From the NCBI GenBank assembly GCA_011389865.1, contig JAABTL010000003.1, positions 85,931-149,930 on the forward strand: a stretch of 64,000 bases of DNA, in the 5' to 3' direction. The DNA is from Trueperaceae bacterium. GTDB taxonomy: Bacteria; Deinococcota; Deinococci; Deinococcales; Trueperaceae. Under the pieces are notes generated by a model. It saw only the letters and a list, made by a program, of their open reading frames with translations, made no database searches and was not told the origin of the DNA. This document shows, one piece after another, positions 1-8,401 of the stretch. The translations under genes were made by a program, and so were the position numbers. Every line of letters begins with the position of its first letter. Position 1 is the first letter of the stretch.

Positions 1-1
1 G

Positions 2-619
2 CTGACCGTGATGGGTGGCACGGGTCTGCAGCAACACATGACCGGCATCGTCGATCTGGGCGCAGCGGTGGAGGCCAACGTCGCGACCCCGCTGTTCATC
101 ATGCTCGATCAACTCCCCTGGACGGCGCTCACGGCGACCATCGCGACGATCCTGGTGGTCACGTACTTCGTGACCTCGTCCGACTCGGGGTCGCTCGTCA
201 TCGACATGCTGGCCGCCGGTGGGCACACCGACCCACCGAAGGTGCAGCGGGTGTTCTGGGCCGTGACGGAAGGCGTGGTGGCCGGCGTCCTGCTCGTGCT
301 CGGCGGGTTGACGGCGCTGCAGACGGCCTCGATCGCGGCGGGGTTGCCGTTCGCGGTCATCATGTGGCTCATGTGCTTCGCCTTGCTGAAGGCGCTGAAG
401 GACGAACCGGTCACGCCGGATCCAGGGGAGCGCGAACCCGAGGCGCCGCCGTCGACCATGGGTGACCTCGAGCACGTCGAACCCGACGACGTGGAGCCAG
501 CCGAAGAGCCAGCGTCGGCAGCCGACGACGATGCCTCGCGCGCCGAGGACCCGCACGGCGCGGCCGGCGACGATCAGGCGAAGAAGAGCCCCGCCAGCAA
601 GCCGCCCAAGGACGCGTAG
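2..619 (+). CDS. BCCT-family betaine/choline/carnitine transporter, C-terminal part (5' end outside window)
   Basis: The reading frame is open from the first bases of the window, so only the C-terminal part is present. The visible segment carries the late BCCT transmembrane helices, including the family-typical stretch VTYFVTSSDSGSLVIDMLAA, followed by two more hydrophobic helices and a roughly 70-residue cytoplasmic tail rich in Asp, Glu, Ala and Pro. BCCT carriers import compatible solutes such as glycine betaine or choline by Na+ or H+ symport. A charged cytoplasmic tail is where osmosensing has been mapped in some members; whether this one senses osmolality is inference. Its last 46 bases overlap the 3' end of the convergent lactate permease gene. 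Confidence 0.85.
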   Translation: MTVMGGTGLQQHMTGIVDLGAAVEANVATPLFIMLDQLPWTALTATIATILVVTYFVTSSDSGSLVIDMLAAGGHTDPPKVQRVFWAVTEGVVAGVLLVLGGLTALQTASIAAGLPFAVIMWLMCFALLKALKDEPVTPDPGEREPEAPPSTMGDLEHVEPDDVEPAEEPASAADDDASRAEDPHGAAGDDQAKKSPASKPPKDA

Positions 620-2169
620 GCCAGCGCCACCCAGAGGGTGCGCCGCAGCACCTCGCCCTCGCGGCCCACCAGCCCCACGGTGGCGCCGGCGGCGATGAGG
701 TTGTGGGGGCAGACGATGTTGCCGACGGCGGCGCCGAACCCCTGCGCGCCCAGCATCGCCGTCGGCGAGAGCCCCAGGCCGCGGGCGGCGACGAGCTGGA
801 AGTCGGTGAAGAGGATGTTCGAGGTGGTCGCGGAGCCGGTCACGAAGGTGCCGAGGAGGCCGACGAAGGGCGCGAAGTAGGGCCAAGCCGGCCCGGCGCC
901 CGCCGCGGCCGCGTCGGCCAAGGCCTCGATCATGCCGGCATGCAGCATCAGCCGCGACAGGCTCAGCATCGCGACCAGAGCCAGCGTGACCGGGACGAGG
1001 CGAAGGGCGGCGTCGCGCGCGGCGTGCAGGGCCTCGCGTCGCGGCGCCCGCTGCCAGGTGGCGCCGACCACGAACGCGAGCAGCAGCAGGCTACCCGGGT
1101 GGTAGAGGGGCGCGAAGCTGCCCCCGAAGGGGCCCTGCTGCCAGGCCCACGCCGCCTCGGTGAGCGCTTCGCGCAACGGCGGCACCAGCCGCGTGGCCAG
1201 CACCGCGGCCACCAGCACCAGGTAGGGCGCGCCGGCGGTCAGCAGGGCCGGGGCAGCCGGCGGTCGTGCCGGGAACTCTTCGGCAGGGGCGGGCGACGAC
1301 GCCTCGTCGGGCGCCCGTTCGCGCTCGTGTCGCGCGCGATCGCGCCCGCCCGCGACCCGCAGGACGCCGACGAACGCCAGGCCGCCGAGCAGGGAGCCCG
1401 CCAGCGTGGGGAGCTCGGGCCCGATGTAGGTGGCGAGCAGGTGGTGTGGCAGCAGGAACGAGACGGCGGCGAGGAGCGTCCAGCCCCAGGCCCCCCAACC
1501 GGTACGCCGCTCGCGCGGCAGCGTACGGGTCACCAGCAGCATCACCACCAGCGGCAGCAGCGCTCCCGCCAGCGAGTGGTAGGCGACCGTCGCCGCCGAC
1601 AGCTCGCGGCCCGTGAACTCGGTGACCGCCACCTGCGCCAGCACCGGCGTGCCGACGGCGCCGAACGAGACCCCGGCGGCGTGGCCGATGAGCGCGACGG
1701 TGACGGCCTCGACCCGACCGAAGCCGGCGGCGACCAGGAAGGGCGCGGCCAACGCGACCGAGGTGCCGAAGCCGGCGGCGCCCTCCACGAACAGGACGAA
1801 GAACCAGGCGACGAGCAGCGCCAGGATGCGCGGATCGCCGCTGAGGCGCGCCATCGCGTCGCGCAGCACGTCGACCGCGCCGGTGCGCAGCTGCAGCTCG
1901 TGGATGCACAAGGCGGGGAACACGATCCACAGGATGGTCGCGGCGATGAAGACGGCCTCGAGCAGCACGCCGCCGGTGGCCGCTAGGGCGCCCAGCTGCG
2001 GCAGGCGCTGGACGCCGAAGCCGAAGGCCAGGACCGCGATCAGCAGGCCCAGCGCCAGACCCGCGGCGCCCGCCCGCGCCGCCGACCAGCGCAAGCCGAG
2101 CATGGCGACCAGCACGACGAGCAGCGGGAGACCCGCCAGGACCGCCGCGGTGGGGCCCCCGGCGCCCAC
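574..2169 (-). CDS. lctP: L-lactate permease family transporter (LctP/LldP type)
   Basis: This 531-residue, very hydrophobic protein has more than ten predicted membrane helices. Family segments of the lactate permease group are visible, such as FVEGAAGFGTSVALAAPFLV and GHAAGVSFGAVGTPVLAQVA, and the C-terminal GSATTSNILFTDFQ region. The length matches the family. Members carry lactate or glycolate with protons. The ATG lies three bases after the stop of the upstream D-lactate dehydrogenase gene, so the two are an operon that would interconvert pyruvate and D-lactate and move lactate across the membrane. Direction of transport cannot be told. The 3' end overlaps the BCCT gene by 46 bases. Confidence 0.88.
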   Translation of the reverse strand: MGAGGPTAAVLAGLPLLVVLVAMLGLRWSAARAGAAGLALGLLIAVLAFGFGVQRLPQLGALAATGGVLLEAVFIAATILWIVFPALCIHELQLRTGAVDVLRDAMARLSGDPRILALLVAWFFVLFVEGAAGFGTSVALAAPFLVAAGFGRVEAVTVALIGHAAGVSFGAVGTPVLAQVAVTEFTGRELSAATVAYHSLAGALLPLVVMLLVTRTLPRERRTGWGAWGWTLLAAVSFLLPHHLLATYIGPELPTLAGSLLGGLAFVGVLRVAGGRDRARHERERAPDEASSPAPAEEFPARPPAAPALLTAGAPYLVLVAAVLATRLVPPLREALTEAAWAWQQGPFGGSFAPLYHPGSLLLLAFVVGATWQRAPRREALHAARDAALRLVPVTLALVAMLSLSRLMLHAGMIEALADAAAAGAGPAWPYFAPFVGLLGTFVTGSATTSNILFTDFQLVAARGLGLSPTAMLGAQGFGAAVGNIVCPHNLIAAGATVGLVGREGEVLRRTLWVALAYASLGGLLAGLFFA

Positions 2170-2172
2170 GGG

Positions 2173-3174
2173 CTACGCGCCCTTGGCCGCGGTGACCCGG
2201 TGCAGGTCACCGTCGCCGGACTCGAAGGCCGTGACGTTGGCCAGGGTCGTCTCGGCGATGTTGGTCACGGCCTCCTGGGTGAAGAAGCCCTGGTGCCCCG
2301 TGACCAGCACGTTCGGGAAGGTGAGCAGCCGGCTGAACACGTCGTCCTGGATCACCTGACCGGAGAGATCCTGGAAGAACAGCTCCTCTTCCTCCTCGTA
2401 GACGTCGAGGCCGAGGTGGCCGATGCGCCCGCTCTTCAGGCCGTCGATCACCGCGCCGGTGTCCACCAGGTGACCGCGGCTGGTGTTGATGAGCATGACG
2501 CCGTCGCGCATGCGGGCGACGGCCTCGGCGTCGATGATGTCGCGGGTCTCGGGCGTGAGCGGGCAGTGCAGCGAGATGATGTGGCTGCGGGAGAAGAGCT
2601 CGTCGAGGGACACGTACGAGAGGACGGTCTCGGCGTCGGGGTCGGGATAGGGGTCGTAGCCGAGGACCTCGCAGCCGAAGCCGCGCATGATGCCGGCGAA
2701 GATCTGCCCGATCCGGCCGGTGCCGACCACGCCGACCGTGCGGCCGTGTAGGTCGAAGCCCAGCAGTCCCTCCAGCGAGAAGTTGCCCTCACGCACGCGG
2801 TTGTAGGCCCGGAACACCTTGCGGTTGAGACCCAGGATCAGGGCGACCGCGTGCTCGGCGACGGCGTGCGGCGAGTAGGCGGGCACGCGTGCGACGGTGA
2901 GGCCGAGGTCGTCCGCGGCCTCCAGGTCGAGGTGGTTGAAGCCGGCCGAGCGCAGGGCCAGGAGCTCGACGCCGTGCTCCTTCAGGCTGCGCAGGACCTC
3001 GGCCGACAGGTCGTCGTTCACGAACGCGCAGACCGCGGCGTGACCGGCCGCCAGCGGTGCCGTCTCCGGCAGCAGCCGCGGCTCGAGGAAGGTGATCTCG
3101 TGACCGTGCGCGCGGTTGGCGCGCTCGAAGTAGGTCTTGTCGTAGCTCTTGGTGCTGAACATGGCGATCTTCAC
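2173..3174 (-). CDS. ldhA: D-lactate dehydrogenase, NAD-dependent (2-hydroxyacid dehydrogenase family)
   Basis: This 333-residue enzyme of the D-2-hydroxyacid dehydrogenase family reduces pyruvate to D-lactate with NADH. The Rossmann motif [13 protein letters not shown] sits near residues 145-160. The catalytic Arg is in [12 protein letters not shown], the Glu in [11 protein letters not shown] and the His in VTGHQGFFT. The acidic EEEEE stretch and overall length are typical of the LdhA subgroup rather than of glyoxylate or phosphoglycerate dehydrogenases. Translation starts at a GTG with GGAGG seven bases upstream. It is the first gene of the operon with the lactate permease. Confidence 0.9.
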   Translation of the reverse strand: MKIAMFSTKSYDKTYFERANRAHGHEITFLEPRLLPETAPLAAGHAAVCAFVNDDLSAEVLRSLKEHGVELLALRSAGFNHLDLEAADDLGLTVARVPAYSPHAVAEHAVALILGLNRKVFRAYNRVREGNFSLEGLLGFDLHGRTVGVVGTGRIGQIFAGIMRGFGCEVLGYDPYPDPDAETVLSYVSLDELFSRSHIISLHCPLTPETRDIIDAEAVARMRDGVMLINTSRGHLVDTGAVIDGLKSGRIGHLGLDVYEEEEELFFQDLSGQVIQDDVFSRLLTFPNVLVTGHQGFFTQEAVTNIAETTLANVTAFESGDGDLHRVTAAKGA

Positions 3175-3387
3175 GGTGCGACCTCCGGGGCGGCGTGAGG
3201 CGGTGGGTGCGGAAGGGTCTCCGGGCGAAGCCGGACCCCGTCACGCTACCCGCGCCGCGACGTCCAGCGGGTCGCGGCGGAGGCGCAGCAGGGCGGTCGC
3301 GCGGCGCCCGCCCCCTGTGAGGCTTGCGCGAGCCAGCCTTGACGCTCACCTGACGCGAGCGCGAGACCCTGTCAGGGGTCCGACACC

Positions 3388-3405
3388 CGACCGGACGACC
3401 GGTCG
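3388..3405. promoter_or_regulatory. Inverted repeat CGACCGG-ACGA-CCGGTCG before the ugpB-like gene
   Basis: The two 7-base arms are perfectly complementary around a 4-base spacer and end about 30 bases before the ATG of the binding-protein gene. TTGACG at 3339-3344 could be an upstream -35-like element and TGACGC is repeated at 3340 and 3351. The GACCGG core recurs before the other sugar ABC operon (15344-15367), which suggests a shared or related operator. No regulator gene is adjacent. It could instead be an mRNA leader hairpin. Confidence 0.4.
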
Positions 3406-3437
3406 AGCGTCGATCCCACACGCACCTGGAGGTACGC

Positions 3438-4742
3438 ATGCTTCGAACGCTCCTACTCCTTCTCGCCGCCCTGTCGATCGGCTTCGGCAGCGCCCAGACC
3501 TCGATCGAGTTCTGGTACGCCTTCAGCGACGCGCCGCGTTCCGGCTGGATCGACGACCGCATCGACGAGTTCAACGTGACGCTGGCCGAGCAGGGCCTCG
3601 ACTACCGCGTCGTCGGCGAGCGCAAGGGCAGCTACCGCGAGACGCTGCAGGCCGCGGTCCTGGCCGCGCGCCAGGGCGAGCCGCCCCACCTGGTGCAGCT
3701 GTTCGAGGTCGGCAGCCAGCTGGCCGTCGACTCGGGCATCTTCGAGCCGATCGGTAACCTCGGCGGCCTCGACGCCAGCCTCTACATCGAGCCGGTCATC
3801 AACTACTACACCATCGACGGCGCCGTGAACTCGCTGCCGTTCAACAGCAGCAGCCCCATCCTGTACGCCAACGTGCAACTGATGGAGCAGGCCGGCCTCG
3901 ACCCCGACGCGCTCCCCGAGACGTTCGGCGAGGTCATGGATGCCTGCGAGACGATCCGCGCGAGCAGCGTCAGCGCGTCGTGCATCACCTTCCCGCTGCA
4001 CAGCTGGCTCTTCGAGCAGTGGGTCGCGGAGCAGGGCGCCATGCTGGTCAACAACGGCAACGGGCGCGACGCGCGCGCCACCGAGGTGCTGCTCGACAGC
4101 GAGGCGGCGCTGCGGGTCGGGCAGTTCATGGCGGATCTGGCCGTGCACCGCGACTACGCGTACACCGGCACGCTCGAGGACTGGAGCGGTTCCGAGGCGA
4201 TCTTCGGGAACCAGGAGGCGGTGTTCTTCATCACCTCCACCGCGGACGCCGGCAACATCACGCGCGCCGCGGCGGACGTCGGCTTCGACGTGCGGACCGG
4301 CCTCCTGCCGATCCCCGATGGCGTCGAGCGCAACGGCGTGGTCATCGGCGGCGCCAGCGTCTGGCTCACCAAGGGCAACCCGCAGCAGGAGCTCGAGGTC
4401 GCGCGCGACTTCGTGCTGTTCATGACGAACGCCGAGAACATGGTCAGCTGGCACAAGCTGACCGGCTACTACCCGGTGGTCGACGCCTCCGTCGCCCTGC
4501 TCGAGGACGAGGGCTGGTTCGAGGCGGAGCCGAACTTCGCGGTCGCGTTCGAGCAGCTGCTCGAGACGATCCCCAACCAGGCCACCGCCGGCGCGCTCCT
4601 CGGCAGCTTCCTCGAGACGCGCACGATCATCGGCGAGGCGCTGCAGCGCATCTACTCGGGCGGCGCGGACGTCGAGGCCACGATGCGGCAGGCCAAGGCC
4701 GAGGCCGACGCCCGCCTCGCGGAGTACAACGCGAACTTCTGA
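3438..4742 (+). CDS. Sugar/glycerol-3-phosphate ABC transporter substrate-binding protein (UgpB-like)
   Basis: This 434-residue extracytoplasmic binding protein has a signal peptide of about 20 residues ending near FGSAQ. The mature start TSIEFWYAFSD and segments such as VEVGSQLAVDSGIF-type and LPFNSSSPILYANV are typical of the UgpB branch of family-1 carbohydrate binding proteins, which bind glycerol-3-phosphate, glycerophosphodiesters or sugars. Two permease genes follow. A strong hairpin lies between this gene and the first permease. A ribosome site, GGAGG, precedes the ATG. The substrate is not certain: UgpB-like proteins in this lineage also serve sugars. No ATP-binding subunit is encoded nearby. 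Confidence 0.85.
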   Translation: MLRTLLLLLAALSIGFGSAQTSIEFWYAFSDAPRSGWIDDRIDEFNVTLAEQGLDYRVVGERKGSYRETLQAAVLAARQGEPPHLVQLFEVGSQLAVDSGIFEPIGNLGGLDASLYIEPVINYYTIDGAVNSLPFNSSSPILYANVQLMEQAGLDPDALPETFGEVMDACETIRASSVSASCITFPLHSWLFEQWVAEQGAMLVNNGNGRDARATEVLLDSEAALRVGQFMADLAVHRDYAYTGTLEDWSGSEAIFGNQEAVFFITSTADAGNITRAAADVGFDVRTGLLPIPDGVERNGVVIGGASVWLTKGNPQQELEVARDFVLFMTNAENMVSWHKLTGYYPVVDASVALLEDEGWFEAEPNFAVAFEQLLETIPNQATAGALLGSFLETRTIIGEALQRIYSGGADVEATMRQAKAEADARLAEYNANF

Positions 4743-4780
4743 GCCTCGCCGCCCGGCGCGAGCGAGCGCCGCGTGGTCTT

Positions 4781-4825
4781 CGCGCGCAGGAGGTGGGTCG
4801 CATCGCGGCCCACCTCCCACGCGCG
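4781..4825 (+). terminator. Intercistronic hairpin between binding-protein and permease genes
   Basis: A 9-bp perfect stem (GGAGGTGGG at 4789-4797 with CCCACCTCC at 4809-4817) is extended outward, after a 2x2 internal loop, by six more pairs (CGCGCG with CGCGCG). There is no T-run. It sits just after the stop of the ugpB-like gene and before the ribosome site of the permease, so it probably causes partial termination or protects the upstream mRNA, favouring excess binding protein. The same layout is seen at 13956-13990 and 54184-54218. Confidence 0.6.
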
Positions 4826-4844
4826 GAGGCGGGAGCCGCCCAGC

Positions 4845-5774
4845 ATGAAGGACAACGCCGTATTCAAGAGTCGGGTGCTGCCGTGGCTGCTGCTGCTCCC
4901 GTCCTTCCTCATCTTGCTGACCTTCCTCTATTACCCCGCCATCCAGGCGTGGGTCCTGTCGCTGCACCGCTCGAACCTCTTCCTGGGCACCCGCCGGTAC
5001 GTGGGGCTGGACAACTTCCGCCTCATGTTCACCGGGGCGCTGGCGGACAAGTACATCCAGGTGGTGCTACAGACGTTCCTCTATGGCTTCCTGGTGATCG
5101 CGATCGGCATCAGCCTGTCGATGGTCATCGCGGCGCTGGCGAGTCAGAAGATCGCAGGCGCCCGCGTCTACCGCCTGCTGCTGATCTGGCCGTTCGCGCT
5201 CTCACCGGCGGTCGCCGGCACGATCTTCCTGTTCATGTTCAACCCCGACATCGGCAGCGTGAACCAGATCCTGAACGAGTTGTTCGGCGTCAAGCCACGC
5301 TGGCTGGACACGCCCACGCTGGCGTTCGGACTGGTGGTGTTGGCGTCCGTCTGGAAGAACCTCGGCTACAACATCGTCTTCTACCTGGCCGCACTGCAGA
5401 ACATCCCCTACGAGCTGGCGGAGGCCGCCGCCATCGATGGCGCCGGGCCCATCCAGCGGTTCCTCCGCATCACGTTCCCCATGCTGTCGCCGATGACGTT
5501 CTTCCTGGTCTTCACCAACCTGACGTTCGCCTTCTTCGAGTCGTTCGGGCTCATCGACATCCTCACGAAGGGCGGGCCGGTCGGCTTCCCGCCGATGGAC
5601 GCCGCCGGCGTCAGCACCACGATGATCTACCAGGTCACGCTGGACGGCTTCGGCGGCAGCGGCAACACCGGGCTCGCGGCCGCGCTCGGCAACGTCATCC
5701 TCTTCTTCGTCATCGTCATGACGCTGCTGCAGTTCCGCTACGGCGGCCGGCGCGTGCAGTACGGGGACAACTGA
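4845..5774 (+). CDS. Sugar ABC transporter permease (UgpA/MalF type)
   Basis: The protein has about six membrane helices with the BPD_transp_1 fold. The EAA-loop that docks to the ATPase is visible as ELAEAAAIDGAGPIQRF. ATG at 4845 is chosen over an upstream ATG at 4773 because GGAGGCGGGAG precedes it and the family N-terminus (MKDNAVFKSRVLPWLLLLPSFL) begins here; the longer version would add a charged stretch that overlaps the hairpin. It pairs with the next permease, whose ATG overlaps this stop codon by one base. Confidence 0.9.
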   Translation: MKDNAVFKSRVLPWLLLLPSFLILLTFLYYPAIQAWVLSLHRSNLFLGTRRYVGLDNFRLMFTGALADKYIQVVLQTFLYGFLVIAIGISLSMVIAALASQKIAGARVYRLLLIWPFALSPAVAGTIFLFMFNPDIGSVNQILNELFGVKPRWLDTPTLAFGLVVLASVWKNLGYNIVFYLAALQNIPYELAEAAAIDGAGPIQRFLRITFPMLSPMTFFLVFTNLTFAFFESFGLIDILTKGGPVGFPPMDAAGVSTTMIYQVTLDGFGGSGNTGLAAALGNVILFFVIVMTLLQFRYGGRRVQYGDN

Positions 5775-6667
5775 TGGGTATTCGACGCAACTGGCTGACG
5801 CACCTGATCCTGATCGTCGCCTGCGCGGTGGTGGCGTTCCCCATCCTCTTCGCGCTGGTGAAGTCCACCCAGATCCGCAGCGCGGTGTTGAGCCCCAGCC
5901 TGATCCCGGGCGACCAGTTCCTGACGAACGTGCGCAACGTCTTCCTGAACGCCAACCTGCTGGTGTTCATGCGCAACTCGTTCATCGTCGCGATCGCCGT
6001 CACCGTCGGCAAGACCACGCTCTCGCTGATGGCGGGCATGGCGCTGGTCTACTTCCGCTTCCCGTTCAAGCGCGGCGTCTTCGGCTTGATCCTGCTGACG
6101 CTGATGATGCCGGTCGAGGTCCTCATCGTCCCCCTCTTCGACGTCATCAGCCTGCAGCCGCCCCACACCTGGGCCGAGTTCGCGGCGTGGATCGCCCGAC
6201 CCGACAAGATCCTCTTCGAGCCGGCCCGCTACGGCTTCGGCTGGGCCAACACCTACCTGGCGATGATCGTGCCGTTCCTCGCCTCCGCCACCGGCACCTT
6301 CCTGTTCCGGCAGCACTTCATGGCGATCCCGCGCAGCTTGGCGGATGCGGCCCGCATCGACGGCGCCACCCCCTGGCAGTTCCTGCAGCGCGTGCTCGTG
6401 CCGATGAGCTGGAACACGATCGGCGCGCTCGCCGTGATCGAGTTCGTGTACATCTGGAACCAGTACCTGTGGCCCAAGATCATCATTCGGCGCGAGGAGC
6501 TGCAGGTGGTCCAGGTCGGCCTGAACCTCATCATCGGCACGGGCGAGGGCGTGCAGTGGGGCTACGTCATGGCCGGGGTGATCCTCAGCCTGGTGCCGCC
6601 GCTCGTGGTCTTCATGCTGCTGCAGGAGCAGTTCATGCGCGGCTTCGCGCTTTCCGAGTCGAAGTAG
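5774..6667 (+). CDS. Sugar ABC transporter permease (UgpE/MalG type)
   Basis: This 297-residue inner-membrane permease has about six helices and the EAA-loop SLADAARIDGATPWQF. It starts in a TGATG overlap with the preceding permease, so the two are translationally coupled and probably form a heterodimeric channel. The frame is open far upstream, but that part is an out-of-frame shadow of the preceding genes. An ATPase of the UgpC/MsmK type must come from elsewhere in the genome, as is common for carbohydrate importers that share one ATPase. Confidence 0.9.
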   Translation: MGIRRNWLTHLILIVACAVVAFPILFALVKSTQIRSAVLSPSLIPGDQFLTNVRNVFLNANLLVFMRNSFIVAIAVTVGKTTLSLMAGMALVYFRFPFKRGVFGLILLTLMMPVEVLIVPLFDVISLQPPHTWAEFAAWIARPDKILFEPARYGFGWANTYLAMIVPFLASATGTFLFRQHFMAIPRSLADAARIDGATPWQFLQRVLVPMSWNTIGALAVIEFVYIWNQYLWPKIIIRREELQVVQVGLNLIIGTGEGVQWGYVMAGVILSLVPPLVVFMLLQEQFMRGFALSESK

Positions 6668-6676
6668 CGGCGCGCC

Positions 6677-6718
6677 GGCCGCCGCGGACGACCCCGGCCG
6701 AGGGCATTCGCGGCGGCC
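6677..6718 (+). terminator. GC-rich hairpin after the UgpE-like gene
   Basis: GGCCGCCGCG (6677-6686) pairs perfectly with CGCGGCGGCC (6709-6718), ten pairs with a 22-base loop. There is no U-tract. It lies directly between the importer operon and the promoter of the TetR operon and is the likely end of the importer transcript. Confidence 0.45.
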
Positions 6719-6719
6719 C

Positions 6720-6749
6720 TTGACGCAACCTAAACGCACGTTCAAGAAT
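6720..6749 (+). promoter_or_regulatory. Promoter of the TetR-ABC exporter operon (leaderless type)
   Basis: TTGACG (6720-6725) and AAGAAT (6744-6749) are spaced by 18 bases and match -35 and -10 elements. The -10 ends six bases before the ATG at 6756, so transcription would begin at or next to the start codon. The operator at 6733-6762 covers the -10 and the start site. Confidence 0.55.
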
Positions 6750-6762
6750 ATGAACATGCGTT
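6733..6762. promoter_or_regulatory. TetR-type operator, imperfect 30-bp palindrome
   Basis: AACGCACGTTCA (6733-6744) and TGAACATGCGTT (6751-6762) are inverted copies with one mismatch, separated by AGAATA. Size and symmetry are typical of TetR-family operators. It overlaps the -10 element and start codon of the tetR gene, the expected layout for autorepression. Confidence 0.7.
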
Positions 6763-7472
6763 CAGCCAACACGCCGCCCGGCCCGGCAGACGACCGCAGC
6801 ACGCCCGCGCGCATCCGTGACGCGGCGCTCGTGACCTTCGCGGAGGCCGGCTTCCGCGCGGCCACGGTGCGCGCCATCGCCGAGCGCGCGGGCGTGTCGC
6901 CCGCCCTCGTCATCCACCACTACGGCAGCAAGGAGCGCCTGCGGGAGGCCTGCGACGCCTTCGTCACGGGCTTCGTCCGCGAGCGCAAGGTCGAGGCGAT
7001 GAAGGCGGGCCCCGGCCTGGACCCGCTGGCGCTGCTGCGCGACGAGGACGACCGCCTGCCGCTGCTCGCCTACCTCGCGCGCGCGCTGCAGGACGGCTCG
7101 GCGGCGGTGGCGGCACTCGTCGACGAGATGGTGGCCGACGCCGAGGCGGTGCTGGCCGCCGGCGTCGAGAGCGGCATGGTCCGACCGCTCGACCACCCGC
7201 GCGGCGTCGCCGCCGTGCTCACGCTGTGGTCGCTCGGCGCGCTCGTGCTGCACGAGCACGTGCGCCGGGTCCTGGGGACCGACCTCACCGGCCCCATGTC
7301 GAACGTGACGCTGAGCGCCGGCTACATGGTCCCGGCCATGGAGATCCTGACCCACGGACTGATCGCCCCCGGCATGTACGAGCGGCTCGCCGCCGTCTCG
7401 GGGCAGCCGGGCGGCGTCGACGAAGCCGAGGCGCCGACGTCGGCGTCCGCGCCGACGAAGGAGGGTTCATGA
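6756..7472 (+). CDS. TetR/AcrR-family transcriptional repressor
   Basis: This protein of about 238 residues has a TetR N-terminal helix-turn-helix (ATVRAIAERAGVSPALVIHHYGSKERL, residues about 36-62) and an all-helical ligand domain. Starts at TTG 6720, ATG 6750 and ATG 6756 are all in frame. I chose 6756 because the promoter and operator overlap the upstream codons and the -10 spacing predicts transcription starting there. Its stop overlaps the ATG of the ABC ATPase by four bases (ATGA). It very likely represses its own operon until a drug-like ligand binds. Confidence 0.85.
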   Translation: MRSANTPPGPADDRSTPARIRDAALVTFAEAGFRAATVRAIAERAGVSPALVIHHYGSKERLREACDAFVTGFVRERKVEAMKAGPGLDPLALLRDEDDRLPLLAYLARALQDGSAAVAALVDEMVADAEAVLAAGVESGMVRPLDHPRGVAAVLTLWSLGALVLHEHVRRVLGTDLTGPMSNVTLSAGYMVPAMEILTHGLIAPGMYERLAAVSGQPGGVDEAEAPTSASAPTKEGS

Positions 7473-8401
7473 CGACACCGGTCATCCGCACGCGAGGCCT
7501 GGTCAAGGACTACGGCCGCACACGCGCGCTCGCCGGGCTCGACCTCGAGGTGCAGGCGGGTGAGGTGTACGGCTTCATCGGGCCCAACGGCGCGGGGAAG
7601 TCGACCACCATCCGCATCCTCCTGGACCTGCTGCGGCCCACGGCGGGCGAGGCCGAGGTGCTCGGCCAGGCGCCGGCCGCCGGCGGGCCGGCGTTGCGCG
7701 CGCGGATCGGCTACCTGCCGGGCGAGCTGGCGATGCCCGCGCGCGTCACCGCGCGCGAGCAGCTGGCGCACCTCGCGGCCCTGCGGGGCGGCCGTGGCAG
7801 CGAGCGCGTCGACGCCCTGGCCGAGCGCTTCACCCTCGATCTCGACCGCCCGCTGCGGGCGCTGTCGCGCGGCAACAAGCAGAAGCTGGGCGTGATCCAG
7901 GCGTTCATGCACGAGCCCGAGCTGCTGATCCTCGACGAGCCGACCAGCGGCCTCGACCCGTTGCTGCAGCACGAGTTCCTCGACCTCGTTCGCGAGACGT
8001 CGGCGCGTGGCGCCACCGTGTTCATGTCTTCGCACGTGCTGCGCGAGGTCGAGAGCGTCGCCGACCGGGTGGCCGTCATCCGCGAGGGCCGCACCGTCGA
8101 CGTCGACTCCGTGCGTGGCCTGCGCGCCCGCGCCGGCCAGCGGGTGTCGCTGACCTTCGCCGAGGCGCCCGACCTGGCGGCGTTCGAGGCCCTCGACGCC
8201 GTGCGCGACGTCCGGCTCGAGGGGGCGACGCTGCACTGCCTGCTGCACGGCGAGCCCGACGCCCTGCTGAAGCTCGCGGCCCGCTCGCGCGTCACCCACT
8301 GGGCGGCCCGCGACCTCGACCTGGAGGACCTGTTCATGGACGTCTACCGCTACGGACCCGACGGCGTCGACGGCGCGAACGGGGTGCGCGATGCGCGCTG
8401 A
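7469..8401 (+). CDS. ABC exporter ATP-binding protein
   Basis: This ATPase of about 310 residues has Walker A GPNGAGKST, a signature motif in the variant form LSRGNKQK, Walker B LLILDEPTSGLDP and the His switch in SSHVLREVE. The roughly 90-residue C-terminal extension is typical of the ABC-2 antibiotic/drug export group. It is coupled to the TetR gene by ATGA overlap, and its last 11 bases overlap the permease gene. The operon order TetR-ATPase-permease points to inducible efflux; the substrate is unknown. Confidence 0.9.
   Translation: MTTPVIRTRGLVKDYGRTRALAGLDLEVQAGEVYGFIGPNGAGKSTTIRILLDLLRPTAGEAEVLGQAPAAGGPALRARIGYLPGELAMPARVTAREQLAHLAALRGGRGSERVDALAERFTLDLDRPLRALSRGNKQKLGVIQAFMHEPELLILDEPTSGLDPLLQHEFLDLVRETSARGATVFMSSHVLREVESVADRVAVIREGRTVDVDSVRGLRARAGQRVSLTFAEAPDLAAFEALDAVRDVRLEGATLHCLLHGEPDALLKLAARSRVTHWAARDLDLEDLFMDVYRYGPDGVDGANGVRDAR

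Noticed and set aside
3980..5773. Very long open frame running through the ugpB-like and ugpA-like genes into ugpE
   Set aside because: Only the part from 5774 has protein-like composition and a family match; the upstream part is an Arg/Ala-rich shadow frame of high-GC DNA.
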